The position numbers were made by a program, and so were the translations under genes. Positions 34,825-42,870 of a DNA stretch of 64,000 nt are shown piece after piece. The notes beneath the pieces are model-generated. The model was given only the letters and a program-made list of their open reading frames with translations, did not search any database and was not told the DNA's origin. Within the stretch, counting starts at the first letter, position 1. The number at the start of each line of letters is the position of its first letter. Source of the stretch: SIG607 sp045614505 (GTDB lineage Bacteria; Bacillota; Clostridia; Oscillospirales; Acutalibacteraceae); the NCBI GenBank assembly GCA_045614505.1, contig JAZLDA010000007.1, forward strand, positions 1 to 64,000, read 5' to 3'.

Positions 34825-35742
34825 CTATCTGTCACCAAACCAATTTGGACTTTTCATAACTGTGATTTTTCCGTTTGCATCAATTCTTGAGGATGCACGG
34901 CGCGCAACCATGCAGTTTGTACTTGTGGCTACTGCAATACCTGCAATGTGCGTATATGCATATTCAACATTTACTGCCAGAACCGACGTGTCGCCACCTG
35001 CACCGAGAATTCCTATACCCAGACTGTTGAGGGCTTTATACAAGTCCTCTTCTATTTTTGCAAACATAGGGTCGGGATGCTTTGAGCCTACCGTTCTGAG
35101 GCATGCTGCTTCTTTTGCAAGATTTGCGGCAACATTTGCCGTGCCTCCTATACCGATACCTAAAACAGAGGGTGGGCAAACTGCTCCTGCACGTGCGGAG
35201 GCTACAAAACTATCTATAACAAACTTTTCAATGCCCTGAATACCGTCGGCAAAAGCTACGATTCTGTGACGGGTTCCGCCGAAGCATTCGCTTCCGCCTC
35301 CTTTTGCTGCATAAGACATTTCAATAAAATCACCGTCCACAAACTGATATGTAAAATCGGGAATATTCATTCCAATATTATTTCCGGGGTCGTAGCCTGT
35401 CAGAGGGTGCTTCATTGTAGCGCGTAAATAACCAAGCTCAGTTGCTCTTGCAACTGCACGTCTTGCGGCATTTTCCAGTTCCACAAAGCCGCCCTCAAGC
35501 TCACAATTGTTTCCCACCTTGAAATAGAATATAGGCCATCCTGTATCCACGCAGAGCGGATTTTCTCTCTTTGCCGACAGGTTCATACTTTCGAGTGTAG
35601 CAATAAGACCTTGCTTTGCATCAGCGTTGCTTTCCTTTTCGATAGAGCGTTCAAAGGCTTCCCTTACATCGGCGGAAATCTCAGTTGCACCTCTTTTTAT
35701 TGTTTCAAAAAGTGCCTGCTCGTAAATTTCAGTTTTAATCAC
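34825..35742 (-). CDS. Class I fumarase/tartrate-dehydratase-type alpha subunit
   Basis: A 305-residue protein, close to TtdA in length. Family motifs: NPLCVDTGWPIFYFKVGN (cluster Cys), GYDPGNNIGMNIPDF, AAKGGGSECFGG, AGAVCPPSVLGIGIGGTANVA, LGIGILGAGGDTSVLAVNVE and STNCMVARRAS. It would carry the 4Fe-4S cluster and pair with the small subunit 17 bases downstream. It is a paralogue of the mesaconase alpha subunit but with many replaced residues. The neighbours (AtuA family, DUF4387) suggest dehydration of a hydroxy acid in an unassigned catabolic pathway. Confidence 0.8.
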   Translation of the reverse strand: MIKTEIYEQALFETIKRGATEISADVREAFERSIEKESNADAKQGLIATLESMNLSAKRENPLCVDTGWPIFYFKVGNNCELEGGFVELENAARRAVARATELGYLRATMKHPLTGYDPGNNIGMNIPDFTYQFVDGDFIEMSYAAKGGGSECFGGTRHRIVAFADGIQGIEKFVIDSFVASARAGAVCPPSVLGIGIGGTANVAANLAKEAACLRTVGSKHPDPMFAKIEEDLYKALNSLGIGILGAGGDTSVLAVNVEYAYTHIAGIAVATSTNCMVARRASSRIDANGKITVMKSPNWFGDR

Positions 35743-35772
35743 TTAATCTCACCTCTATTTTTGCTAATAATA

Positions 35773-36072
35773 TTAAATTATAATATTTGCAAGGGGAACA
35801 TGCTGCTGGCAACCGTAAATATCATTATCTGAAAGGCTACCGCTTATGTTTTTTCTGGGGAAGGTTATTTTTATTGAATTTACTACGCCATAGGAAATTA
35901 TTTCAATTTTATTTTCGTCAACATCATAGGCTTTGGATATATGCTCCTTTTTGAGTCGCTCTGCTACATACTGCATATCCTGAGTGTTGTTGAATATCAA
36001 ATCAAATGTGATAAACAACGGACCCGCATTTTTTGAGCGCAAAATCTTTGTATATTCGATTAACTTTTTCAT
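35773..36072 (-). CDS. DUF4387 protein, AtuA partner
   Basis: A 99-residue protein with the family outline LRSKNAGPLFITFDLIF, followed by YDVDENKIEIISY and the ending YGCQQHVPLANI. DUF4387 genes are regularly next to AtuA/DUF1446 genes, and some proteins fuse the two domains, so they probably form a complex. The start overlaps the AtuA gene stop (TAATG). Biochemical function unknown. Confidence 0.8.
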   Translation of the reverse strand: MKKLIEYTKILRSKNAGPLFITFDLIFNNTQDMQYVAERLKKEHISKAYDVDENKIEIISYGVVNSIKITFPRKNISGSLSDNDIYGCQQHVPLANIII

Positions 36073-37388
36073 TACCCTATCTCCTCTACGCAGATTTTTG
36101 AAGTTTCAAGCAGACTGTCAACCTTTGCAAGATGAAATACCGAGAATTCGTATACCTCGCCCACATGTATATCAGAGGGTGAAAAGGGGAATGCGAGATT
36201 GCCTGCCGTTGACTTTCTTCCCTTATAATCACAGTGAAGCATTCGGCTTCTGGCAAGGGCGCATACTGTGTCTGCAATTTGCTGGGTTTTTCCGACTATA
36301 TCCATAATTATACCAAGGGAGCTTTCAGCACCGCCACTTTTTTTAAAACTTATGGTATAGCTGTCTTTTGGAAGTGTATTTTTAGTGTTTTCTTTTACAA
36401 AATCTGTAACGGTTTTAATTATTTTATCAATATTTTTTATTGTTTCGGAATCGAAAACCGTAGCAGGGCAAATTGTTCTGTAACCCGAACATTTTACACC
36501 TTCCAGTTTCAGGGTCTTCTCCTTTGCTTCATGGAAAACAGATCCCGTAACACGAACTGTTCGTTCATCTGCTTGTGTGAAATTAGAGTTTGTAAGGTCG
36601 CACACACCGTCGGGCTCAAAAATCAGATAAGGATTTGTTTGCTCATATAATGTATGAGCCGCAACCCTATCAACTGTGCAGCGACGTAAGGGGTTTGCAG
36701 GGCGGAGTTCGAAATAATCATCATACATATATCCCTGCATAACATCGGCAGCGGCAACCGGCTCAGAACACATTGCACCGCACTCCATAATCTTTGCCAT
36801 ATGGAACGCAAGTCCCGGGTCATAGCCTTCATAAATGCAAGCAGATGCATAGATAGCCGTATCACACGCTCTTCCGCAAAGGATAACATCTGCCTTTTTG
36901 TCTAAAAGCTCAATAATAGGAGCAATACCTATTTGACTTATAATAGTCTCGCTTTCTTCTATAGCTTCCTTGCAGAGCGGCATTTCATCGCTCATATTAA
37001 TGATTTTTTCGCTATCAAATTTTTCTAACACATAGTCCTTTGAGACATCGCTCAAAACAGTGCCTAAGAGGAATTTCAGATTTTTTTCCTTTGCTATTTC
37101 CAATATAATTTCCTTTAACCACTCAACATGGCGCACGCTTCCCGCACCGCCGGCACTGCCGATTATAAAGGGTGCTTTGCTTTCAAGCGCTTTCGGGAGA
37201 GCTAGTTCCAAATCTCTTTTTACCGCTCCTCTGTCGGTAAAGGATTTTCCGCTTCCCAAATAATAGGGGCCGGGATCTGTAGAGCCTGCATCAACTCCGA
37301 GATAATCCACCTTTTCCGAAAAAGCCAAATTCAACGCCTCCTCGCTATATCCATAGCCAAGCAAGCCGTTTAATGCAACTATTTTCAT
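36072..37388 (-). CDS. AtuA-family (DUF1446) protein
   Basis: A 438-residue protein with YLGVDAGSTDPGPYYLGSGK near the start, GSAGGAGSVRHVEW, ADVILCGRACDTAIYASACI, and a C-terminal KKSGGAESSLGIIMDI segment. AtuA was named from acyclic terpene utilisation, but most members sit in other catabolic clusters. First gene of the operon with DUF4387 and the Fe-S hydro-lyase pair, divergent from an AraC regulator. Reaction unknown; it probably acts on a CoA ester or hydroxy acid. Confidence 0.85.
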   Translation of the reverse strand: MKIVALNGLLGYGYSEEALNLAFSEKVDYLGVDAGSTDPGPYYLGSGKSFTDRGAVKRDLELALPKALESKAPFIIGSAGGAGSVRHVEWLKEIILEIAKEKNLKFLLGTVLSDVSKDYVLEKFDSEKIINMSDEMPLCKEAIEESETIISQIGIAPIIELLDKKADVILCGRACDTAIYASACIYEGYDPGLAFHMAKIMECGAMCSEPVAAADVMQGYMYDDYFELRPANPLRRCTVDRVAAHTLYEQTNPYLIFEPDGVCDLTNSNFTQADERTVRVTGSVFHEAKEKTLKLEGVKCSGYRTICPATVFDSETIKNIDKIIKTVTDFVKENTKNTLPKDSYTISFKKSGGAESSLGIIMDIVGKTQQIADTVCALARSRMLHCDYKGRKSTAGNLAFPFSPSDIHVGEVYEFSVFHLAKVDSLLETSKICVEEIG

Positions 37389-37451
37389 TTTTCTTCCCTC
37401 CGTTTATATTTATCATAATATCATCTTAGTAATCACTGCAATCAAATTCAA

Positions 37452-37482
37452 TGCGTTTTGTCAGCATTATATTGCGTTTTGT
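37452..37482. promoter_or_regulatory. Direct repeats for the AraC regulator between divergent operons
   Basis: TGCGTTTTGT occurs twice (37452-37461 and 37473-37482), exactly 21 bases apart, i.e. on the same DNA face. The second copy overlaps the araC -35. This is the usual layout of AraC-type sites and suggests activation of the AtuA operon plus autoregulation. Confidence 0.6.
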
Positions 37483-37500
37483 TCGTTGTTATGTTATAAT
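37472..37500 (+). promoter_or_regulatory. Promoter of the AraC-family gene
   Basis: -35 TTGCGT (37472-37477), 17-base spacer, -10 TATAAT (37495-37500), 20 bases before the start codon at 37520. Confidence 0.65.
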
Positions 37501-37519
37501 GGCTTTGAAGGTGAAATAT

Positions 37520-38407
37520 ATGGATATTAAAAAATTTGTCTTATCTTATTATAAAAACGCCACCGAGGATTTTCATATCACCCGTATCAGTGAGCCGGAA
37601 GAGGCTTTGAAACGTCATTCTCACGAGTATTTTCAGATTTACTATATACATAGCGGAAGACTTCTTCACCACGTTCAAAGCGGCACGGCAGAGCTTGCCA
37701 CCGGAGATGTTTTTATTCTGCCTCCTAACATTCCTCATTATATAGAAAAACTTGATAACAACGTTGATTTTTATTCGCTGTCATTTATGCCGAATTATTT
37801 TCAGAGCATTAAAGAAAGCAATAAACTTCTTTTGGATTTTCTGTATTATCTGAAAACCGAAACCTTTGAAAAGATTCAGCCTAAATTCACCCTTTCCTAT
37901 GAAGATATGTTTTTCTCCGAAATGCTTGTCAAAAGGATAATGGAGGAGTTTACAAGTAAAAAAGCAGGAAAGGACGAGATTATCAAGGAATGTGTTTCTG
38001 TTCTGTTATCGGTTTTTGCGCGTGTGTATTTTGAACAGAAGGCAGAAATACTGGTTTCGGAAGAAAACAAGCAGCTTGTAATGCATTGTATCGAATATAT
38101 TAAGAATCATTTTGACGAGGAAATAACCCTATCTGAAATGGTGCGTCTATCCGCAATGTCAAAAACCTGTTTTTGTTCCATTTTCAAATCCATAACGGGC
38201 ACATCTTTTAAGAATTATCTTAATGAGTATCGAATTGAAAAAGCCGTTGAACTGATTCTGGCAGAGGAGAAGATTTCCGCAGTGAGTATCCATTGCGGAT
38301 ACAGTGATTTCAGTACCTTTTATCGAAATTTCAAAAAATATAAGGGCATTTCCCCATACGCTTTTGTTTGTGAGCACAGACGGTTAAATCAACTAAAACA
38401 GAGGTGA
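37520..38407 (+). CDS. AraC-family transcription regulator
   Basis: A 295-residue protein from ATG 37520 (GAAGGTGA upstream). The N-terminal cupin sensor is visible (HSHEYFQIYYIHSGRLLHHV, GDVFILPPNIPHYIE), and the C-terminal pair of helix-turn-helix motifs follows (ITLSEMVRLSAMSKTCFCSI ... ISAVSIHCGYSDFSTFYRNF, KKYKGISPYAF). It is divergent from the AtuA operon and its probable binding repeats lie between, so it likely activates that operon in response to its substrate. Confidence 0.88.
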   Translation: MDIKKFVLSYYKNATEDFHITRISEPEEALKRHSHEYFQIYYIHSGRLLHHVQSGTAELATGDVFILPPNIPHYIEKLDNNVDFYSLSFMPNYFQSIKESNKLLLDFLYYLKTETFEKIQPKFTLSYEDMFFSEMLVKRIMEEFTSKKAGKDEIIKECVSVLLSVFARVYFEQKAEILVSEENKQLVMHCIEYIKNHFDEEITLSEMVRLSAMSKTCFCSIFKSITGTSFKNYLNEYRIEKAVELILAEEKISAVSIHCGYSDFSTFYRNFKKYKGISPYAFVCEHRRLNQLKQR

Positions 38408-38515
38408 ATTTGCCTGTGTATGTTACGAAAGATTGGTATCCAAAACATTGTCCTTTTGTTTTTTAAAAAATTGTGGTATTATATAAATATGAGTAAATTT
38501 CAGGCGGTGTTAGAA

Positions 38516-39247
38516 ATGTTTGATGCAGTAAAGGTTAAAAATGAATGTGTAGAGTGGATAAGGCAGTTTTTTGAGGAAAACGGAAAGGACTGCAACGCGG
38601 TTGTGGGAATTTCGGGAGGAAAAGACAGCTCCGTTGCCGCCGCACTTTGTGTGGAGGCGCTGGGCAAAGACCGTGTTATAGGTGTGCTTATGCCAAAGGG
38701 TAAACAGTTTGATATTGATATGGCATATCTTCTTGTAAACCATTTAGGAATAAAATATGTAGAAATAAATATTGAAGATACCTTTAATGCTATTATGGGT
38801 GAGATTTCCTCTAAAATAGAAGTTAGTGAGCAGACAAAAATAAATATATCTCCAAGGATTCGTATGACCGCCCTTTATGCGGTGAGCCAGTCACTAAACG
38901 GCAGGGTAGTGAACACCTGCAATTTGTCAGAGGACTGGGTAGGTTATTCCACCCGTTACGGCGATGCCGCAGGAGATTTTTCTCCTATGAGCAATCTTAC
39001 GGTTACCGAAGTGAAGGAAATAGGCAGAGTTTTAGGACTTCCCGATGTTCTGGTAGATAAGGTGCCTATTGACGGTCTTTGCGGAAAGACCGATGAAGAA
39101 AACTTAGGCTTTACCTATGCAGAGCTGGATATTTATATCCGTACCGGAGAAATTTTAGATAAAGCCAAAAAAGAACTTATTGACAGAAAGCACAAGGCAA
39201 ACCTCTTTAAATTACAGTTAATGCCTACCTTTAAACCTGAAATATAA
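38516..39247 (+). CDS. nadE: NAD(+) synthase (ammonia-dependent)
   Basis: A 243-residue NadE. It makes NAD from deamido-NAD, ATP and ammonia. The PP-loop SGGKDSS (VVGISGGKDSSVAAALC), PRIRMTALYAVSQ, NTCNLSEDWVGYSTRYGDAAGD and PIDGLCGKTDEENLGFTY are all present. I use ATG 38516 because a -10-like TATTAT (38477-38482) leaves the upstream in-frame ATG at 38489 without a leader or ribosome site. No glutaminase domain, so it uses free ammonia, which the glutamate pathway nearby supplies. Confidence 0.92.
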   Translation: MFDAVKVKNECVEWIRQFFEENGKDCNAVVGISGGKDSSVAAALCVEALGKDRVIGVLMPKGKQFDIDMAYLLVNHLGIKYVEINIEDTFNAIMGEISSKIEVSEQTKINISPRIRMTALYAVSQSLNGRVVNTCNLSEDWVGYSTRYGDAAGDFSPMSNLTVTEVKEIGRVLGLPDVLVDKVPIDGLCGKTDEENLGFTYAELDIYIRTGEILDKAKKELIDRKHKANLFKLQLMPTFKPEI

Positions 39248-39251
39248 AAAG

Positions 39252-39280
39252 AAACCGAGTCGAAGGACTCGGTTTTTATA
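39252..39280. terminator. Bidirectional terminator between nadE and the DUF896 gene
   Basis: AAACCGAGTC / GACTCGGTTT with loop GAAG; T-rich tails on both sides serve the two converging transcripts. Confidence 0.88.
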
Positions 39281-39487
39281 TTAATCTTCTTTTTTTTGCA
39301 CTTTCTTCTTTGTGCCGTCGGGGTAGAGGATTGAAGTGTTGCTAAGCTGTATTTCAAGACTTCTTTTATAGGAATCTATAAACTCCCGTCTGAGTACTGC
39401 CTGTTCTGCCTTTTCCTCATCGGTCAGTCCTTCGGATTTGCTTTTTCTGGCGAGAAAGTTTATTCTGTCTATTTTTTTCTGTTCCAT
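39281..39487 (-). CDS. DUF896 (YnzC-like) small protein
   Basis: A 68-residue protein: KIDRINFLARKSKSEGLTDE, EKAEQAVLRREFIDSYKRSL and YPDGTKKK mark the UPF0291/DUF896 family of small helical cytoplasmic proteins of unknown function in Firmicutes. Its start overlaps the recR stop (TAATG), so it is the last gene of the dnaX-ebfC-recR operon. Confidence 0.9.
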   Translation of the reverse strand: MEQKKIDRINFLARKSKSEGLTDEEKAEQAVLRREFIDSYKRSLEIQLSNTSILYPDGTKKKVQKKED

Positions 39488-40086
39488 TAGATTTCATTTC
39501 TCCCTTCAAGAGCGCGTGTCAGGGTTTTTTCGTCTGCATACTCAAGGTCACCGCCTACAGGTATACCGTAGGCAAGGCGAGTCACCTTAACACCCAGCGG
39601 TTTAACAAGGCGGGAAATATAGCTTGCGGTGGCTTCACCCTCAACCGTTAAGTTAGTAGCCATAATAACCTCTTTAACCTGTGTGTCGGAAAGGCGTGTC
39701 ATAAGCTCTTTGATTTTTAGCTGTTCGGGGCCGATGCCGTCAAGGGGGGAGAAAGCGCCGTGAAGCACGTGATAAAGCCCTCTATATTCCCGTGTTTTTT
39801 CAAAAGCAAGCACATCTTTTGGGTCTTCTACAACACAAATGGTGGAAGAATCCCTTGTGCTGTCTGAGCAAACAGGACACAGGTCGGTATCGGTTAGTGA
39901 CTGACAGCAGGAACAAAAATGGATTTTTTCTCTTGCTGTAACCAGTGCTTGAGCAAACTTCTGAGCCCTTTCGGGGGGCTGAGCCAGAATGTGAAAGGCA
40001 AGGCGCTGTGCGGTCTTTTTTCCGATGCCCGGCAACTTTTCAAACTGAGCAACCAGGTCGGTCAGAGAAGCGATATTATAAGCCAT
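39487..40086 (-). CDS. recR: Recombination protein RecR
   Basis: A 199-residue RecR. It shows the helix-hairpin-helix (FEKLPGIGKKTAQRLAFHIL), the C4 zinc finger (CSCCQSLTDTDLCPVC), and the Toprim domain (STICVVEDPKDVLAFEKT, VIMATNLTVEGEATA) with the C-terminal GIPVGGDLEYADEKTL Walker-B-like region. It loads RecA on gapped DNA with RecO/RecF. Five bases after ebfC, as in Bacillus. Confidence 0.97.
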   Translation of the reverse strand: MAYNIASLTDLVAQFEKLPGIGKKTAQRLAFHILAQPPERAQKFAQALVTAREKIHFCSCCQSLTDTDLCPVCSDSTRDSSTICVVEDPKDVLAFEKTREYRGLYHVLHGAFSPLDGIGPEQLKIKELMTRLSDTQVKEVIMATNLTVEGEATASYISRLVKPLGVKVTRLAYGIPVGGDLEYADEKTLTRALEGRNEI

Positions 40087-40091
40087 AGCTT

Positions 40092-40433
40092 TTAAAACAT
40101 ACCGGGGATATTAAGACCGCCGGTAATGGCTCCCATTTCATTTTCTGCAGTTGTGGCTGCTTCTTCAATTGCGGCATTTACCGCAACGGTAACAAGGTCC
40201 TCAAGCATTTCTGCATCCTCGGGGTCGATGATGGAAGGATCAATGGTGAGCTTTCTTATCTTGTGTTTGCCGTCAACGATAACCGAAACAGCTCTGCCGC
40301 CGGAAGTGCCTGTGTATTCTCTCTGCTCTAAGTCTGCCTGAAGATTTGCCATATCCTCCTGCATCTTCTGAGCTTGTTTAAGCATTGCATTCATATTTCC
40401 GGGACCGCCGGAATTTGGAATTCTGACCTTCAT
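40092..40433 (-). CDS. YbaB/EbfC nucleoid-associated protein
   Basis: A 113-residue protein from ATG 40433 (GGTGG ribosome site), with MNAMLKQAQKMQEDMANLQ, EYTGTSGGRAVSVIVDGKHK and DAEMLEDLVTVAVNAA, the coiled YbaB/EbfC fold that binds DNA as a dimer. It overlaps the dnaX stop (TGATATG layout). A Gly-rich C-terminal tail is as expected. Confidence 0.93.
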   Translation of the reverse strand: MKVRIPNSGGPGNMNAMLKQAQKMQEDMANLQADLEQREYTGTSGGRAVSVIVDGKHKIRKLTIDPSIIDPEDAEMLEDLVTVAVNAAIEEAATTAENEMGAITGGLNIPGMF

Positions 40434-40434
40434 A

Positions 40435-42003
40435 TCAGTTACCACCTTGTTCTATTTCTTTTAGTTTATTTGCAACCACTGCCAGCATATCGTCGCTTGC
40501 AGGGGATGACTGTTTCTTTTTGTAGGGGCCGAGTCTGTAGGATTTGCCCAGTATCTGCAGGGCGGCCTTTTTAATAGACTCTCTCATAATTTCGTTGCTG
40601 TTCATCATTGTTCTGAACATTGGGTTGGGCGCATCAATCAGAAGAAACGAGCCGTCAATATAAGCCTTTGAACCGTTCAGAATACCTATGGCAATTGGAC
40701 ACAGCCCATAAACAATTTCCAGTATTTCATTCCAACAGTCAAGCTCGCCCTCTGAGACCTCTTTTAAAGCGGGTGATTGTGTATCAACCGACGTCGGGGC
40801 AGGGGGCGTGTCATCAGAGGCATGCACAACGGGGAAGCTTACAGCCGGAACTGTTGCTCCCGTGAGAGCTGTTTCAAGAGCGATTATTCTCCTGAGTAAA
40901 TCGTCATTTCCCGTACTGCTGTCATCCTTGCCGCAAAGACGGATAAGCGCCATTTCCATCTGCAGACGCCTGTCCCCCGTCTGCATAGCAGGGAAGACCT
41001 CTTCAAGGACTCGCAGGGTGTACATTATATCTTTAAGTGAATAATCACTTGCCTGTTCATTAAGGGCAGTAAGGTGAGAAGCAGAGCAAACTATAGGCTT
41101 TCTGTCACCTTTTACGGTTTTTATTATCATAAGGTCGCGGTAGTGACCTGTAAGCTCGTTTAAAAGACGGAGCATATCCACAGAGGAGCTATACAGCTCA
41201 TTAAGTAAGGAAAGAGCATCTGAAACATTAAAATGCTTAATACAGTCGGCAAGCCTTAAAAGGTAATCCTTTCCTGCCATACCGCAGGCAGTGGATACCA
41301 CCTGTTCATTAATCTCTTTGCCGCTGGAAACGCAGAGGTCAAGGAGACTGAGCGCATCGCGCATACCACCGTCGGCGGCAGCGGCAATAAGAGAAGCGGC
41401 CTCATCGGTTAAGGTAAGTCCCTCTTTTTCGGCAACGTATTTAAGTCTGCTTTCAATAACCTCGCTGTCAATTCTGTGGAAATCAAAACGCTGGCAACGG
41501 GAAAGAATGGTGGCAGGGAGCTTATGCACCTCGGTGGTTGCAAGAACAAAAACGATGTGAGCAGGGGGCTCTTCAAGGGTTTTAAGAAGCGCGTTAAAAG
41601 CGCTTTCGGTGAGCATATGCACTTCATCGATAATATAAACTCGGTATTTTGAGTTTGCAGGGGCAAAATTTATCTGGTCTCGAAGGCTTCTGATATCATC
41701 GACACCGTTGTTGGAAGCGGCATCAATTTCGGCAATATCGGTATTCTCACCCTGACTGATGGCCTTGCAGGCGGCACATTCACCGCAGGGGTCACCCTTT
41801 ACGGGGGAAAGGCAGTTTACCGCGCGGGAAAGAATTTTAGCGCAGGTGGTTTTGCCGGTACCCCTTGTGCCGGTAAAAAGATAGGCATGAAAAATTTTGC
41901 CGGAATCAAGCTGATTCTTGAGCGTTTCGGTAATATGCTCCTGTCCAACAACGTCACTGAAGGAAACAGGACGGTATTTTCGGTATAAAGCCTGATAAGC
42001 CAA
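40435..42003 (-). CDS. dnaX: DNA polymerase III gamma/tau subunit
   Basis: A 522-residue clamp-loader ATPase. I start at TTG 42003, with GGGAGG 7 bases upstream, giving the family N-terminus (M)AYQALYRKYRPVSFSDVVGQ. Walker A GTRGTGKTT, zinc ligands CLSPVKGDPCGECAAC, DEVHMLT (Walker B) and the SRC motif LSRCQRFDF follow, then a proline-rich linker and the tau C-terminal domain. An upstream in-frame ATG would run through the SRP RNA gene and is not used. Confidence 0.95.
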   Translation of the reverse strand: MAYQALYRKYRPVSFSDVVGQEHITETLKNQLDSGKIFHAYLFTGTRGTGKTTCAKILSRAVNCLSPVKGDPCGECAACKAISQGENTDIAEIDAASNNGVDDIRSLRDQINFAPANSKYRVYIIDEVHMLTESAFNALLKTLEEPPAHIVFVLATTEVHKLPATILSRCQRFDFHRIDSEVIESRLKYVAEKEGLTLTDEAASLIAAAADGGMRDALSLLDLCVSSGKEINEQVVSTACGMAGKDYLLRLADCIKHFNVSDALSLLNELYSSSVDMLRLLNELTGHYRDLMIIKTVKGDRKPIVCSASHLTALNEQASDYSLKDIMYTLRVLEEVFPAMQTGDRRLQMEMALIRLCGKDDSSTGNDDLLRRIIALETALTGATVPAVSFPVVHASDDTPPAPTSVDTQSPALKEVSEGELDCWNEILEIVYGLCPIAIGILNGSKAYIDGSFLLIDAPNPMFRTMMNSNEIMRESIKKAALQILGKSYRLGPYKKKQSSPASDDMLAVVANKLKEIEQGGN

Positions 42004-42030
42004 AGTTATGCCTCCCTTTCTTAAAAAAAT

Positions 42031-42166
42031 GTATTCGGGTGTACGAATGAACCGATTTACTGCGGCGCACGGAAAAATCCACTTAATGCTGCTCGGTTCC
42101 CCGCCTGACATGGTTCATGGCATCCCGTCGCACAGGACCCGTCCATTCGCACACCCGAATACACTT
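42031..42166 (-). ncRNA. ffs: Signal recognition particle RNA
   Basis: On the minus strand the region folds into a long hairpin: GTATTCGGGTGTGCGAATG at the 5' end pairs with CATTCGTACACCCGAATAC at the 3' end. The tip carries the conserved domain IV with CATGTCAGGCGGGGAACC followed by GAGCAGCATTAAG, the Ffh-binding loops around a GGAA-type tetraloop. It is followed by ATTTTTTTAAG as terminator. It sits directly upstream of dnaX, the same order as in Bacillus. End points are estimated from the stem and promoter. Confidence 0.88.
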
Positions 42167-42174
42167 CGATAATC

Positions 42175-42203
42175 ATTATATACTAATTTATCAATATTTA
42201 CAA
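42175..42203 (-). promoter_or_regulatory. Promoter of the SRP RNA gene
   Basis: On the minus strand: -35 TTGTAA (42203-42198), 17-base spacer, -10 TATAAT (42180-42175), about 8-10 bases before the RNA 5' end. Confidence 0.75.
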
Positions 42204-42348
42204 GTAAAATCGAAAATTTTCAAGAAAATTCAAAATTAATATAGAAACAGTTGAATCATTTCGTATTATTTGGTATAATAAGTGCAAGTAATTCTCAAAG
42301 TGTTTATTTGAGAATGTTCAGAATATTAAGAAAAAGGAAAAGCCGACT

Positions 42349-42870
42349 ATGGAAAAATGGGATATTTTGGATTCCTCCGGTAAGGTCACCGGCAAGACGG
42401 CTGTACGCGGCAAGTATTTTATGCGCCCCGGTGAATATCATCTGGTGGTGCATATCTGGGTTGTGTCGGATAAGGGTGAGTTTTTAATCCAGAGAAGAAG
42501 TGAAAACAAAAAGCTTATGCCCGGCGAATGGGCTGCCACAGGCGGCTCTGCTATTTCGGGTGAGACTTCTTTTTGCGCCGCACAGCGTGAGTTACTTGAA
42601 GAACTGGGAATAAATTGCACACAGCGTCTGTGCAAAAAAATGGGACGAGTTAAAAAAAGAAACTCTTTTGTTGATATCTGGTTTACTAAAAGTAATACGG
42701 AAGTTTCTTCACTTATGCTACAGTCAAGCGAGGTCGCCGATGCAAGATGGGTGAGTGAGGAAACCCTCAGAAAAATGGTGGAAAACAAGGAGTTTCACAA
42801 TTACGGAAAAGAATATTTTGATATGATTTTTAAGTACGCAAAGGAATACAGAAATGAGTTTGGAATTTAA
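42349..42870 (+). CDS. Nudix hydrolase
   Basis: A 173-residue Nudix protein. The box reads GGSAISGETSFCAAQRELLE followed by ELGI, keeping the G-x5-E-x7-REx2EE pattern for Mg binding. The front part (WDILDSSGKVTGKTAVRG, YHLVVHIWVVSDKGEFLIQR) resembles the isopentenyl-diphosphate-isomerase-like or YfcD-type group, which hydrolyses a nucleoside diphosphate linked to another moiety; the substrate cannot be named. It overlaps the next gene by 17 bases. Confidence 0.88.
   Translation: MEKWDILDSSGKVTGKTAVRGKYFMRPGEYHLVVHIWVVSDKGEFLIQRRSENKKLMPGEWAATGGSAISGETSFCAAQRELLEELGINCTQRLCKKMGRVKKRNSFVDIWFTKSNTEVSSLMLQSSEVADARWVSEETLRKMVENKEFHNYGKEYFDMIFKYAKEYRNEFGI

Noticed and set aside
42004..42111. Upstream extension of dnaX to an in-frame ATG at 42111
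   Set aside because: It would run through the SRP RNA gene and its terminator; the TTG at 42003 has a proper ribosome site and gives the conserved N-terminus.
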